The notes under the pieces: model-generated | The model's database searches: none | What the model saw: only the letters and a program-made list of their open reading frames with translations | What the model was told of the DNA's origin: nothing | Position numbers and translations under genes: made by a program | Assembly (NCBI GenBank): GCA_035610365.1 | Contig: CM069435.1 | Location: 83,485,389 to 83,549,388 of the forward strand | Source of the DNA: Aquatica leii | Taxonomy: Eukaryota; Arthropoda; Insecta; Coleoptera; Lampyridae | Reading direction: 5' to 3' | DNA length: 64,000 nucleotides | Part shown: positions 49,080 to 62,756 of the stretch, in pieces | Layout: the number at the start of each line of letters is the position of its first letter | Numbering within the stretch: position 1 is the first letter of the stretch

Positions 49080-51000
49080 TAACTTTTATTTCTAACACAT
49101 TTACATTAACATAAGAAATACATGTTTATAGAAAACGAGCATTCAAGACAACAGTCAAAAACATTATGTGTCAAACTGCTACGCAGCTAGCTAGAAATGT
49201 TTACATTGTGTTGGGTGCTAAATGTAACTAACCCAATACTATATTTGAGTCGGTCCAATAGAACACCTTGGAGAATTGTGAAGAAAAAATATGTACAATT
49301 TAGTTAGAGAATTCGGCGGAGAGCATGACAGCTGTTAGTTCTAATCGAGGCAACGAGACTGTTGTTAATGGAGCCAAGCACAAATTCACTTTTTAATGCG
49401 GTCATGAAAAACATGCAAGATTAAAGCACAGGTAACAATCGAAACAAAACTCTTCCATTTAGTCTGTAAAACTAAAGGAATTGTCTTGTCCCAAAATACT
49501 TGGCTTTTCTACAATTCTTGAATTAGTAGCTTGTCGGCAACAATGGTGGATGGTAGAAATCCTAAGCGATCAAAAAGCTTTAATAGTAACAAGAAATTTC
49601 TTTTTCTGTCACTCTGACTAGGTTCATTTAAAAAGACTAACAAAATTATAATTTATTATTAGCGGAATACCAAGAAACGCTTAGAGTTTTAGATTGGATA
49701 TCTTGAAAGTCTCTTGCAAATCATTGTAGTTTAAAACGACCAATTAGTTTGTAAAAAAAATTTCAAGGAAATACCAAACGCATTTAATACATTGACAATT
49801 TCGGTGCGTATTTGTAGAGCTTTATATACGGAGTACGCTCCAAAAAAGATCGTCTGTGTAAAATTCTTCTTTGATTCTATAATAAACCTCTAAAATTGAA
49901 TTTTGAAATGCACAATTGCCACCAATAAATTGCACGCTGCGCACAGCTAAAAACAATAAATTTTTCAAACCGTAAGTGACGATGTAATACTGTACCAATT
50001 TTATTTTTTTAGCATCGTCATCACACCGAAGGATGAATTGGTGTTAACGCTGGTTTCAAATCATTCAGATTTGTCTGTAAATTTTGGCACAGTCTGCAGT
50101 AAAAGCGACTGGATAATTTTGTAAATTTACTAAAATAGAAAATAAATATTTTTGCAACACAGACCAGCGTACTGACAATCATTTAGTGATAAACTTCTAA
50201 ACGTTTTTGCACTATCATCAAAAACCACGCTTAACTTAAACGGGATGGAAACAACTACTTCATCATTTTTTTTTTAATTCTGCATACAGTATTTGTTATG
50301 TTTGAAAGGTAATGCAGCTTCGTTAGGTTCTGGAATTTGATCTAGTTCCTAAAATCGCTGTCGATCAAAATGTACAGTGAAAGTAAGTAGTCAATAAACA
50401 ATTCGAAGATTGATCTGACTCAAGATATTCAGTTCCCGTGAATATGTATCCTATCTGAGCTTAGTTTTCTGCCAAATGACTGTAAAATTGTTCAGCACCT
50501 ATAAAAAGTTCTATTTCTCAAAACACATTAAACTTTTGGTCAGTTAAATAAAATTAGCAGGGATTTGGAAACGCAATCAAAATCAAAGGATACTGACAAA
50601 ACAGCGTCAAAAGTTTTTAATTGCTTGAGTCGCTGAAAAATTGCAGCAAGAAGTTATGACCCTTTTTGCACTTGACACAAAAAAACTTAGATTGGCATGG
50701 TTGTGGGATTACCTAAGCAACTATAACATACTTTTAAATTTTTAGTGTTTTGTATACGTCAAATAAAAAACTTACCATTCCTTACATTTTTCTGCAGCTA
50801 CATTTTCTAAAAGATGCTTTTATAAGTTTCAAAACATCTAATTTGACTAACAACTCTATTTTCAAAAATTGTTGTTTTTGTCGAATAAACGATCATTTCA
50901 TGCTCTAAAAGCCAAGCAACAACACAAACAATATAGTAAAATTTTTTGAAGTGAGTACATAGTCTTGAGACTTGATTTCTACTTTTTAAATGTTTAAAAT
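49080..51000 (-). mobile_element. BEL/Pao retrotransposon pol fragment (fossil)
   Basis: The minus strand carries, in the expected order from high to low coordinates, a zinc-knuckle-like gag end (about 50640-50730), protease/RT territory, an RT-connection block (LLKLFDRLGFLPSTI, about 49535-49600) and an RNase H block (SLPRLELTAVMLSAEFSN then VFYWTDSNIVLG, about 49230-49370). This combination is diagnostic of BEL/Pao. It is heavily decayed and clearly broken in many places. LTRs and the integrase end were not found. Confidence 0.75.
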
Positions 51001-51405
51001 AAAGTACTAGTGCAAAACAACGTCTTTCACTATTTCTTGGAAAATCGTGATGTTTGGCAGATTTCCTTCCTCATGCTATTACAATTCTATGATCTGATTT
51101 TGATGTAGTTGCAACAGAAATTTCATATCTGTTGACCGCATTACCAAAATCAATTTCTTCTTCACTATCAGTTGTATCAATTATTCTATTATCGCTGCCT
51201 TTTTTGATTTTGTCATCAATTATTTCAGTGACTTTGGATTCTGAGATCTATATATATATCTATAAAATTTCAAAATATTTATATACTTTCCAATTGTTTT
51301 TTTTATACAAAAAAATTTTTTTTTTAATTATAAATTGCTGACCTTATGCTTATTTGTGGTCAACTATTTTTCGGAAAAAATTAAATTTTGTTTAGAATAA
51401 ATATA
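51001..51405. other. AT-rich spacer between two elements
   Basis: No gene recognised. Contains short TA and A/T runs (51250-51330). Confidence 0.4.
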
Positions 51406-51870
51406 CTCTGTGACATAAAAAATGCTACACCAAGAAGTCGTTAGAATATTTGAACCAAACTTGGTAGGAATATTTGACTAATAAAACGTGCTAATTGATT
51501 AAAATTTCAAAAAAAAAATAAAAGCAATTTTTATTAATAACGTTTTAAATCACTCTATTAGTTTCACCCTCTTGCCTTCTTGGCATGGATTTCATTCAAG
51601 TTGGTTTTTTCCTGAGGTATTGCATCCCAGGCAAACCGTAATTCATGCCGGAAAACTTCAAGTGTCTGTGGAGGATTGGCTGATTGCTTGAGTCTTCTAC
51701 TCATCATGTCCCACACATGATCGATAAGCGAAACAGGGTAGATCTGGATGGCTACGGCAAGATATGACGTGAGCCACTTTGAAGCGCTCCATAAAATGCC
51801 TTGGAAAATCAGGTCCTGTAGCTTTTGTGATGACTTATTGAACTTGTCTGCAATAAGTTTACAACTATTT
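51406..51870 (-). mobile_element. Tc1-like transposon, one end with transposase C-terminus
   Basis: A Tc1-type terminal sequence, CTCTGTGACATAAAAAATGC followed by TACACC, begins at 51406 after a TA dinucleotide (51404-51405). On the minus strand, 51560-51745 reads LIDHVWDMMSRRLKQSANPP then TLEVFRHELRFAWDAIPQEK, the classic Tc1 transposase C-terminal region. The preceding SPDLxPIE motif is split by a frame change (RSHPDLP in the neighbouring frame, about 51740-51765). The other end and the rest of the transposase are missing. Confidence 0.85.
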
Positions 51871-54800
51871 AGAATATTTTTGTTGCATTTTTATATTTTT
51901 TTCGAATATTTAGTAAACGTTAAAGAATAACTTAAAATTGAGCTTCTGACTCCAATCTAGTAAGACAATTGCTTTTTTCTTTATGCGGTTCTAGTTTTAG
52001 TTTTGTTCATGTATCTTTTAGTTTATTATTTACATAACATGATTATTTTATTTATTTTAAACAATTTTGTATTTGCCTTTTTTGTGATTTTTTAAGATAC
52101 CTTTTAATAAATTTAAACTTCTTTTTTGTTGTTCGTTTTAGGTTTTGCGATTTTCTTGCGATATAATCTTGTTGCTTAAACTATAATAAAACACTTTTCA
52201 TCCTTGGTATATAATACGTTATTACTATAACCAACAAATTTGTTTTTTTATAAATATAGATAATTTTTACGTTGTAGATATTATAAAAATTGTAATGTCT
52301 GCTGTAATTTAAAAAAAAATAATTTAAAGAATGTAGATTCGTAATTATGCTTGCGCTACGCTGCCTTTTTAATAAATAACTTTAAAATGAGATCGCTAAA
52401 ATTGCGGAAATGTAATTTTAAAAAATTGTTACATATTTGTTTTGTACCTAAAATAAGCAAACATAACAATTTAGTAGTATTAGTAGTAGTATATACATAT
52501 ATAACTCTACAAGCTTTTATAAGATTTTTCAAATTATGGTTTAAGCTAAAAATGTAATTTTCTAATTATTTATTTATTTTTTATTCTTTGATAAAATGCA
52601 AAAATTTTAATACCATTTCCATATTTTAGTTAACAGTTATTTTTATCATTGATGAATAAGATTTTTTTTTAATTTAAATGGATAATGCAATCTTCGTTAA
52701 ACAACAAATATGTTTTTGAACTTGTAACCACAAATAAGATTAATTTGACTTTCTACGTTTTTGAATTCAGTTTTTCAAACGTGTTAACTTGTTTAACTAA
52801 GCGTTATAGTACGAAGATAAATTAAACATTTTACATTTAAACGTGTAAAACCAAAAATTTATAACAAATGTCTTAAGTGACTTTTCCAATATCTAAGGTG
52901 CGCGCTTGAAAAGTTTTGATGTGTTGCTTTAGATAGTATTCGAGGTACAACCGCTTTTTTTGGGTTTAAAACAAATTTAAACTTTTCTGTACCTTATTTA
53001 TTTAAATGTACTTTTCAAACAAAATTTATTAAATCGATACACAAATATAAATTAACGCATAAAAACATTTACCGTTTATTTAAACTTAAAATGATCTTTA
53101 CAAATCTTAGATTATTACTAGTCAACATACAAAATTGGGTTTGAAAATCAATGAGTTTTCTTTATGATCAAAACCGACCATAACCTAAAATGAAAACTCT
53201 TATCTAAAAACTTGATTACTTTTTCAATTTATTTGATGTGCGACAAAATTTCGACAATCTCATAAATTGCATAAAATTAATAACTTCCTATTTTATAAAA
53301 AGAAAACGAATTAGTTTATTCGTTTGAAGTTTCAATTTGAATTAAATATGTTTTCAATTAAAATAAAATTTGTTTATTAATTATTTAGTTTTAAGCTGCA
53401 TAAATACATTAAACTTACATTTATTGTACACCAATAGAAAATAACAATAACACAAATGTATATCTTTTAGATTATTAACAAACATTTACATCTGTTTTAT
53501 AATTCGTCTTTAATGAACTTATAATTTAAGACTGATCGTAGATATTTCCTTAAATCTTTTTTCATGAAAAATCAATTATGTTATTTATAAAACAAACTTA
53601 ACTAGATAATTTACTACATTAAAAAATTAATTTAATATAATTAAACTTAAACTCACTAGTTAATTAAATAGTATAATATTATAGCGTCAACCTAATTTAT
53701 TTTTTCCAAGTAAAGTCGTGTATAAAAATTATATACCAATTTAAACAAATAAAGACTGTATTTTTGATTTAAAAAAATGTGGTATCTACAAATTTGTTTG
53801 TTTTTCTTGCAATTCCTCTTATGTCTGTCAAACTAAAAAAAATTAAAGATAGATTTAAAAGTACGTTAAATTTGTTAATAAATAGTTAAATAACCGCATT
53901 GCTTTTACTAACCATGTTTTCTCATTTTTTTTGTCTTAATGTATATTTTTTATTTATTTGCTTTTGTAGTCTTTAGACAATTCTCTTATTTGTTGTTTGT
54001 CAAACCGTTTAAATAAATTACTTAACTTTTATCTCTTGTTAAATATTTTGTAGAGTCTGTTATTTATAGTTTTTTGTAAATACTTTAGACAATTTTTTGT
54101 TTTTGGAGATTGTACCACTTGCGCTTAGGTGTTATAACATAATTTCACATGTTTATTATTACGATTCAAATAACTGATATTTTAACATAAGCCTATTCTT
54201 GAGTTCATTCACAGTTTTAGTCAAAATTTCGTTGTCAATGGTAAAGATAACTTCTAAACATCACGTTTTACCTGAAACATTTTAAAAAAGAATCAATCTC
54301 ATTATTATAAAAATGATGTGATAAATAATAAAAACAGTTTTGTAAAAATTTAGTTAGGTAACACTAAGAACAGTTATTTACCGCTGCTAATGGTGACAAC
54401 AAACAAAATTTAACTTTAAAAATTAATTTGGTAGACTTTTTATATTTTTAAATTAATTGCTAATGCAAGTATATTTAACATTTAAAACAAAGCCTTAAGT
54501 ATAAATACGTACACTAATTATTATTGCACTTACAGTTTCTATATCTTGTATTCGTAATTTACGTAGTAAGATAAAGTTTATCTTAAGAACGTAGAGTTTG
54601 TTTTGTATAATTAATGTGTGGTTTAACAAAGATAAACAAATAAGTTTCAGAAAACATTTTAAGTGTCATAACTAATTGGTTTATAATGCAACTGAGCTAT
54701 TTGATTATAAGAGTAGCAATAATTACAAAAATACCTAAACTTTAATTAAACTGATTTTTCAAACACAAAATTCAAAAATAAAATATTTGGTCAAACTGGG

Positions 54801-55719
54801 AAATAACTTTTAGTTAAAAGTAGCAAAACTTTTAACTATGAATCGCTAAAGTGTCATTTTAAATTAGAAAAGTTTTGTATAATAGATTTTTTATTCAATA
54901 TTTTGCATTTTATATCTACTTCTTAAATGTTACACGATCTCGTAAAAGTAAGTTATCTTATTATTACGTCGTGAATATAAAATTCTAAAAGTTTGCCTTG
55001 TTATAAATTTGTTTTTTGTTCAGAACTATTTTTTACTTATTAGGTAGGCATAAATGTAAAACACAATAATTGTTTAGGATATAAATTATTATGTCGTAAT
55101 AACATAAAAACATTAATTATTACATATAATAAATTTCAACTTTAGTTTAAGAACGCCGTTTGATGTTGACCAGATCGGAATTAGTCAAAAATGATAATAT
55201 TAAGGAATACTTATTTTATAATTCAAAATAATAATCTTAAATTACGTATTAATGGATTAAATTAAATACGTGTCTTTGGTAAAGACACAATTTCTATGGC
55301 TTTTAATCATACTTGTAACAAGCGAATAGTCGAGATGCTAGTACCCAAGTTTTTCTGGTGAGCAGGTGCCCTATGCCATTTTTCTTTGCAAGTAAAGGAA
55401 AAAGAAAAAAAAACTGAGAATGAATACCTAAATCCTCAACACAACTGTGCCTTGAGTTAAAACCACATAAAGTTATAGTAAGATTATCACAACGATTTAT
55501 TCAAGACTAGCACATCACAGCAAGACATCAAAGAGTGAATACACATTTAATTATAAGTACATAAATAATTTTTATATAGTAGATACGCAATTGATAACGA
55601 TAGTATATAACATAAGTTGACTTAAAATTACAGTAAGCTTTAAGTAATATTCAGTTAAGGTTCATTATATATCTGGAAATAATTAAAGCAATGCCTTAGA
55701 TTCAGTTACGAAAAAAACA
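51871..55719. other. Long AT-rich spacer
   Basis: No gene or repeat with a partner was recognised. It is among the most AT-rich parts of the window. Confidence 0.5.
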
Positions 55720-55744
55720 AATTATTAAACTCAAAGGTTCCGTA

Positions 55745-56053
55745 TTAAACACCTAATTTGAGTTGTTCAAATGCGTTCGTGGTCAATCGTTTCTTTTTTG
55801 TAGTAATCTCACTGGAACGAATGACGTCAGTCGTGCAAGCGTATTTCCGAAACTTCTTACCAAAAATGAATTTAGAATAACAGGTGTAATTAAATGACAA
55901 AAAATAAATTGGAATACTTTTCAAAACCACGTTTATACGTTTTGCTTCGAGATATATTCCCTTATAAAGATTGGCATGAGGTGAATCTTGATGAAAGAAA
56001 ATACTATTCTTACCGAGTGTTGCTTTGCAACCTTTGACAAGCGCAAGATTCAA
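55745..56053 (-). pseudogene. Mariner-like transposase C-terminal fragment
   Basis: The 102-codon minus-strand frame has IFFHQDSPHAN near its start, resembling the second catalytic block of mariner transposases (FHQDNAPxH) with one residue missing. Further on SKFIFGKKFRK and TDVIRSSE resemble the family's FLAGKKFxSNxEVI block. The expected YSPDLAPSD block between them, which carries the third catalytic aspartate, is barely recognisable (IPIYFLSFNYTCY). The N-terminal half is missing. A weak assignment based on motif order. Confidence 0.5.
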
Positions 56054-56059
56054 CCTAAG

Positions 56060-58674
56060 AATAGCGTTGAATCACATCTAGGTCTTTGACATGTGCTGCC
56101 CTCTATACTTTAGAAAAACAATTGAAATGTTTAGACCACACGCGGCTGTAAGTGAGAAGTTGCTTATCCGACAGTCAAAAATGTACTAAAATGTCGTAAA
56201 AAGTTTTTGCAATTGCATATCAATAAACACATTTTATTATTCTTAATTAACCTTCTTATTTTACACCTATTCGACAAAAATGACAAATGCCAAGTCAGGT
56301 CTTTAACATATCTTGAGCGTCTTAAGTTTTTTATTTAGCTATTAGGCGCAACTACTATTTTCTTAGAAGTAGTGGGTTAAACTTCTATTTTTTTAATTTT
56401 ATTAAATTAGAAATAAACAACCAGACAAACAATATTAAAATTATTAATTTTATTAAAGATAGTGTTTGTTGTTTTGCAACAGTTTATAAGTCCACAGTAA
56501 AAAGTAAAAATATATATTTAAGAAAATGGGCATGTTTAAGAATCGATCAGCTAATTATATATTATCCTAAACGGAAAAGCTAGATGACATTAATTCTTTA
56601 AAATATATAGAAGCATATAGACTAGTCGATAAACCAAAAAAACGAAAACAAGCAATTACATTAAAAGTTTAGTATATCTCTAGACCATACATTAATTATT
56701 AGCAACGTTTGATGAGAGACATCTCATAGTTTAAGCCTTGTTTATATACATTATAGTTAGACCATGACTGCGCTAAAATTGGAAACATGAATTTGGATGC
56801 AAAACGCTAGTAGTTTTGAATGGATTACAGTAATCTATAAAGATACAGTTTTAGAGATTTGTATTTTTTATAACATGTAAAATAACCTTGAAAGACAATA
56901 ATATCGATGCACGATAACAATTATGTTATTAAATTCGGTCTACGTAAACAACTCATATTCTAAGAAACATAATCATTTCCCTAATAGAAGATAATTTTGT
57001 AATTGAACGTAAAGTTTCTAATTTGTATATATTTTTTTAAATTATTCAAGCGATCTAAACAAAATAAACTAGCAAATTTACAAAATTTTTATTCAAATTT
57101 GACATACAATAGAATAAAATTAACTAGTTTATAAAAACACATGCTGATAAAAAGTTAGAAAAAATATATTAATAACAAAATGACCAAAAAGGTTTATGAA
57201 TTTGGGTGGGCAGACGTGTCTAGCTGAAGATAGTCTTTTTTAAGAAGTACGATCTTTCTGTTTATTGACATAATAAAAACACATCTTGGGGGGGGGGTAT
57301 ATTGTAGGTATCGTTTCTGGTCGAATGCTTTGGTTTTTAATTACGCAGTGCACGCCGCTTAATAGAATATCGTTAAGACTAGAGGTTTTCAATAACAATA
57401 ACCGATTGATAACAATATCGGAAATTTAAAAAAAATGCTTATTTATAGAAAGCAGTAAGTACATAAGCGTGTATGTTATTAACATGTTAATTTAGAAGGT
57501 GAAATCAAAGCGTCAATACAAGCAAAAAGAAATCTCACACGTTTAGGAAAAGCAACATTTTGAACCAATGGATCTGTAGCATTCAATAGTTTGTTGACAA
57601 CATTAATAAAAAGAAATCAAAAACAATGTTATGATGCTTAATTAACTGCTCTAAGAACTACACAATTCTTTTCATAAATTAGCTGACACTAAAAATGAAT
57701 ACAAAATAACGTTATCACATAAGGCGTAGTTAATGTAAGTTGTTATTCTAAGAAGCCACATGCTTTCCAAGTTAGTTCTCAAAGATAATGTATTTACAGA
57801 TGTTTAAATAATGTACCGTTTCGTAGATCACTCAAAATATGTAAGTAAATAAATAACACTGCTTAATTAAGATAAACATGCAAACCAACTATTTTTAAGT
57901 CACATCGAGAAAATGTTTCACTCTAAACAAGCGTATTGTGAAAATTCAGTTAAAAAATGCATACAAAATAAGTTATTGATCATATATAGAAAAAAACCTG
58001 AGAATAAATTTATAACATGAACCGAAATTATGATTACTATAAGCGGCGTTCTTTCTATGTACTAGCATACGTCCGACCTGTTACTTTAGTAAAGTGATAA
58101 CATCACCCAATTGAAAACATTTTTCGTGGTTCCAATGGGCGGCGAACGCTGTAATAGTAATACATATCAAAATTTAAATTATTAATTTGGTTATAAAGTC
58201 CGAATCTTTAAAGCATCGCCCTGTGTTTAATGCTAAAGATACATCTAAAATGCTAATAAACTTATATATTTATATTTTTTGTGCATTTTGAGTAGTTTCA
58301 AAATTTAAAAAAAATTAAATTAGCACATCTTCGTTGGCTTCCGGTTTGACAAAAAAATTAAACAAAGTACATAAAACAAACCACTCAACTGATTATAATT
58401 TCATAGAAACGTTTGCAGGATTTTATTCATTCTATACATATAAACAGAAATTAAAGTGTACGAATTATTTTTGAAAACTCAGAGTTTTAAGAATCAAAGC
58501 AACTGATAAAACATTGCTTTGCACGTATGTCAGAACTAATAGCGTATGTAAGTAGCGTACTTGTGCCGTAATCATTTGCAATCTTTTAATAATTAAAAAC
58601 GGTTTGAGGGTTTGCATTTAATTATAACCTTGTTTCTACTATCGCCATCTAACATAAATAAAAATCTGTTTTCA
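56060..58674. other. AT-rich spacer with MITE fragment and G10 run
   Basis: About 56697-56750 is a fragment of the hairpin MITE family (TTAGCAACGTTTGATGAGAG, then CATCTCATAG). Its CTTGTTTATATACAT recurs inverted at about 58705-58720. A run of ten G lies at 57288-57297. No gene seen. Confidence 0.5.
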
Positions 58675-59114
58675 TATAAAGACATCTCATTGTGGAACTA
58701 GTATGTATATAAACAAGGGTATAAGTTACTATCTGTAAAAAATAACTGTAAATTAGCTGTAAGGGCGGTAAATGTTGTAAATTGATTTTACACCCGCGTA
58801 ATGCAAAATAGTTTTAAATAAAACTGCGGGATAAAGCCCCAACGTACATTAGAGTATTCTTCTACTGCTGATAAACCCCAAAACGGCGAAACGGCCGTCC
58901 AGTAATTCACTCTGGTGGCATTTGCACAACTGCATTGACATTGTTTTACCCCCCAATGCCTTTTACGTTTTAGTTTTATCCTGCAGTTTTATTTGAAACT
59001 ATTTTGAATTATGCGGGTGTAAAATCGACTTACAACGTTTACCGCCGTTATAGTTGATTTACAGAAATCTTTTACACATAGTAACTTATAATATAAGATG
59101 ACTCTGCCATCAAA
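58675..59114. repeat. Hairpin MITE copy 2
   Basis: Left arm (58721-58834) and right arm (58974-59090) are inverted copies, including ATAAGTTACTAT.TGTAAAA, a GATTTTACACCCGC block and an AAAACTGC.GGATAAA block. The loop (58835-58973) holds an AAACGGCGAAACGGCCGTCC stretch absent from copy 1. The right outer end reads CTCTGCCATCAAACGTTACTG, the inverse of copy 1's left end. No coding capacity. Confidence 0.75.
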
Positions 59115-62058
59115 CGTTACTGTTACCCCTATCATACTTAGATATAAAGCTATAGAGTTTGTAGATGCAATTATGAGCCGTTATAGCTTATTTACAGCTA
59201 TTAGATAATGTTTAAACGTGTTTTCAAATGTCTTTAAAAAAATTTAAATGATTTTTTGATAGAAAATCAGAAATAAAAATATATACAGCTTTAAGTCGTA
59301 GTGGTGCACAGTCAGCTGTAATTTTGACAAGTGGTACTTTAGTTGATTATAGAAGTCCAATAGTTTGAATGGTGCAAAAACGATTAGTGACGTGAAACGT
59401 CAAAGAAAAAATCGGTAGTAAAAAAAAATAAGCATAAATGTTTAGCAAAAACTTATCAATCAAGATATTGACAAACCTGTAAAATTAAAACACATTAATT
59501 CTGAAAAAGAAATTGCTGACATTTTTATTTTGAAGACTTACGGTTATGATTCAAAATAGGAAGATTCTCAAGCTTTGAAACGTGGTATAGATTAACACAT
59601 TTTACAAAATTTACAAGCTCTGCAAAATTAATTAAATTTGAAGTGTTGACAATCACGTTGCTGTCTTTAAAAACCTAAAACAAAAGACATCAAATCTGAA
59701 AAACCTTTATATTGTCCTGTTTCAGATCATCAGTTCGTAACGGTTTATCGATACTGGTGATAGATCGATACAATTATACTTATTGAAGTCATCATACTTC
59801 TTGATTTTGTTGGCTTCTCTATATAATCTGGGCAAAACGTTAAAAATTGTTGTCTGCTTAAATTTTATATTGTGTTCGGTCATCTCTAAAACAACGGACA
59901 TACTATCAAGTTTGAATATTATTTTTACTTTAAAAAAAACGCTAACACAATTACAATTTTTGTATACGTATATGATTGTCATAAAATTGTATAGAAATTT
60001 AAATCGCAGCTTAATAACTTTTTAATATAACAACTAGCTTTAGTAAGTTAATTGACATAAACTTTTGTAATAACAAAAGCCAAACGATTCAGCTATAAAA
60101 AGAATCAATACGGCAATTACATGTCAAATAACATCCAGTTTTATAAAAAGAGAAACCTGCATTTGTGTAATGATCATCTGTTTTTTTAAGCTAACGTATT
60201 TTTAGTTTCTTTTTATGACGATTCCGTTTTGATCGAAATCAACAACCACTAAACAATTTTTTTTTAAATTAATTTTGTGCAATTTGAGCTTAGGGGCTTT
60301 TTTAAGATTGCATTGAATTTAGAAGCAATAGACTACGCCGACAGCAGATAAAGCTTGGTTAATACTATTTGATTCTGCATTGTAACAAGTGTAAAATATC
60401 TGATTGTAGTTTATGCTGTAGCAAAATGATTTTAATATGTACAAATGATGTAGTTCTAATTGCTAATTACTTGTTGTATATATGCCACTGTAAAACATTA
60501 GATTACATTATAGCAAAATTATAAAATGCAGTATAATTAAATTTTCAAATGTAATTCTGAACAAAACCAGAAACAAATAAATATCGGCATGGTTTATAAT
60601 CAATTTATTTAAGTTATTACATTGTTACGATTATCAAATATTGTCTCAACACGTTTTTTGCAATATTTGAAAGTAATGCATACTGTAATGCTAACATACC
60701 CGTTGCAAAAACATTATTTTTTGCATAAAAATAAATTATATTGATAATTATAGCATGTAAATGTAATTTTTTATAATTTTGATGCCAAGACGCAGATCCG
60801 CGTCATAAGCATAATTACTAAACTTGTAATTCTGTGCTGCTGAACGCGGATTTACGGCTGTGGTATTCTAACATTTATGTAGCTTGTTTGAAATATAAAA
60901 TCATGTTTTATATTATATATCAAAAAGTTAGTTTAAAAAAACAACAGAACCTTTGTTAGTAATAAAACAAAAAATAACGTTAATAGTAAAAAAACAATGC
61001 TTACTGTAATTGCTTACATAAATATTTTAAACAAGATACAGTTTACTTGTACTACTACTAAAAAAGTAGTTTCTGAAACAAACTCCATTACTTATAATAA
61101 AACGTTAGCATAAAAGGCAAAGTCTGTCAGACAAAAACCTGGCTTATCAAGACACTATATCTTCTCTTATTTTCTTTGCAAAGCAAATTTGCTATTTTCT
61201 ACTACTTTTTCTCTTTGCATTTATTTTATTAATTTTGACAAAGTTACGCACATCTGTAGTAGATTTAGATAGTTTTTGTTTCTGTTTGTAATTTGGATTT
61301 CAAAGGTTCGCTACAGGTAGTTTAAACGCATATAAATTAAATTTGTTTGTAAAGATCTTATTGTATATAAAATACACGTTCAATAACATGAATTGAATAA
61401 AATGCATTTTGAGTTTTTTGTACATCTCTTATATTTATATTTTATATATTTTAATATTGGTTAAGGTTTCTCTTTTTTTGGGTTTTTGATATTTATACTC
61501 AGTTATATCGGTTGTAAATTCTGTCGATATATAGAAGTATATATCAAGAACTGTTAAAACGAGAAATTTCAAATTTTGCTCATGTTAATCTATAATTTCA
61601 AAATCTTGTTTAGGAAATAAAATTGAAAATCAAAACTGGTAAAAGTTACTAAAATGGGATTTTAGGTTCCCAATGTCAAAAGATTGAGACACAATTCCCG
61701 CGGTTACGTATCTATTTGACATTATTTTGAGACTCAAGAAAAATTTTAAAAAGTTTTTTTTTCAAATACAACGCTAATTTAATTATTAGTCCATTCGATG
61801 CAGAAATAAATTTTCTTTGAATTGATATACTATATTCCTATACCTAAAATCAATGATTACATAGTTATTTACATTTTTCTGTTCAAATTTATAGTTACAT
61901 AGATACTTAACAAATTTTAATTCAATTGTTTTTCATGCTTTCTTAGGTTTTTATTTTTATTTGACAGTTGTCAGTTAGCTGTCACATTTACGTTTGTTAT
62001 TAGTGTTATCTGTTTGAATTTTTATTTTTGCGCTTGATATTTGTTTTTAATTGGGCAA
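59115..62058. other. AT-rich spacer, no gene recognised
   Basis: Overlapping opposite frames at 59722-60025 are chance frames. A small GC-containing palindrome (GACGCAGATCCGCGTC) lies at about 60789-60804. Confidence 0.45.
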
Positions 62059-62756
62059 TATGGAATACAAAAATGTTGATATTCTAAATTTGTTTTAAAT
62101 TTACATGGTGAGTCTGTTCGTATTACTCTTCGGACCTGCAGAAACTTTAACGAAAGATATTTGCATTTGCTCACAATGACAAAACAAAAATTCAGGATGA
62201 TTAAAAAGAATTTTCTAAATTTTGGAAAAGTAAATGCGCTACCAAATTTGCCAAAACCAATTGTCTCTAATGAAGCTGCAGAAGCCAATGTATTGGGATA
62301 CTTTAATGTTTTTCCTAAAGTTCTGTTTGTTCGGCGGAAAGGGATCTTCAACTAGTCAAGAATTACATCCACAAAATCAAATTCAACGGGTGCGGTATTG
62401 CGAAATGATGCTTGTGAAGATTCAAGAAGATCCAAATTTTCTTCAGAAAATTATTTGGTCAGATGAATCAAAATTTTCTAAAGAGGGTATTATTAATCGG
62501 TATAATTTACACATTTGGTGGCATGAAAATCCATTTGCAATCAGACCAAACAATTATCAGCAGAAGTTTAGCTTCAACATGTTTGCAATGTTAATGAACC
62601 ACCGCGTGTATTATTTTATTTATGACGAGAATTTAAACGGTGAGAGATATTTAAATGTTTTAAAAAACCAGGTACAAAATTTTTGCAAACTTTACTACAA
62701 GCCGAGTTAGAAACATGTTGGTATCAATTGGATGGTGCTCTAGCTCATTGTACCGC
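62059..62756 (+). pseudogene. Tc1/mariner-superfamily transposase, interrupted after the second catalytic motif
   Basis: The plus strand starts at MEYKNVDILNLF (62059) and continues in a shifted frame with HGESVRITLRTCRNFNERYL, a helix-turn-helix region. After further frame changes, frame 62234-62710 gives IIWSDESKFSKEGIINRYN (first catalytic aspartate, about 62454-62475) and the PNNYQQKFSFNMFAMLMNHR core. Past a frame change near 62670, LLQAELETCWYQLDGALAHC (second aspartate in QLDGA, about 62733-62738) is followed at once by sequence of another element. The third catalytic residue is absent. The family is a widespread insect DDE_3-type transposase. Confidence 0.8.

Noticed and set aside
59722-60025. 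Overlapping 80-86 codon frames on both strands
   Set aside because: No family resemblance; AT-rich chance frames.
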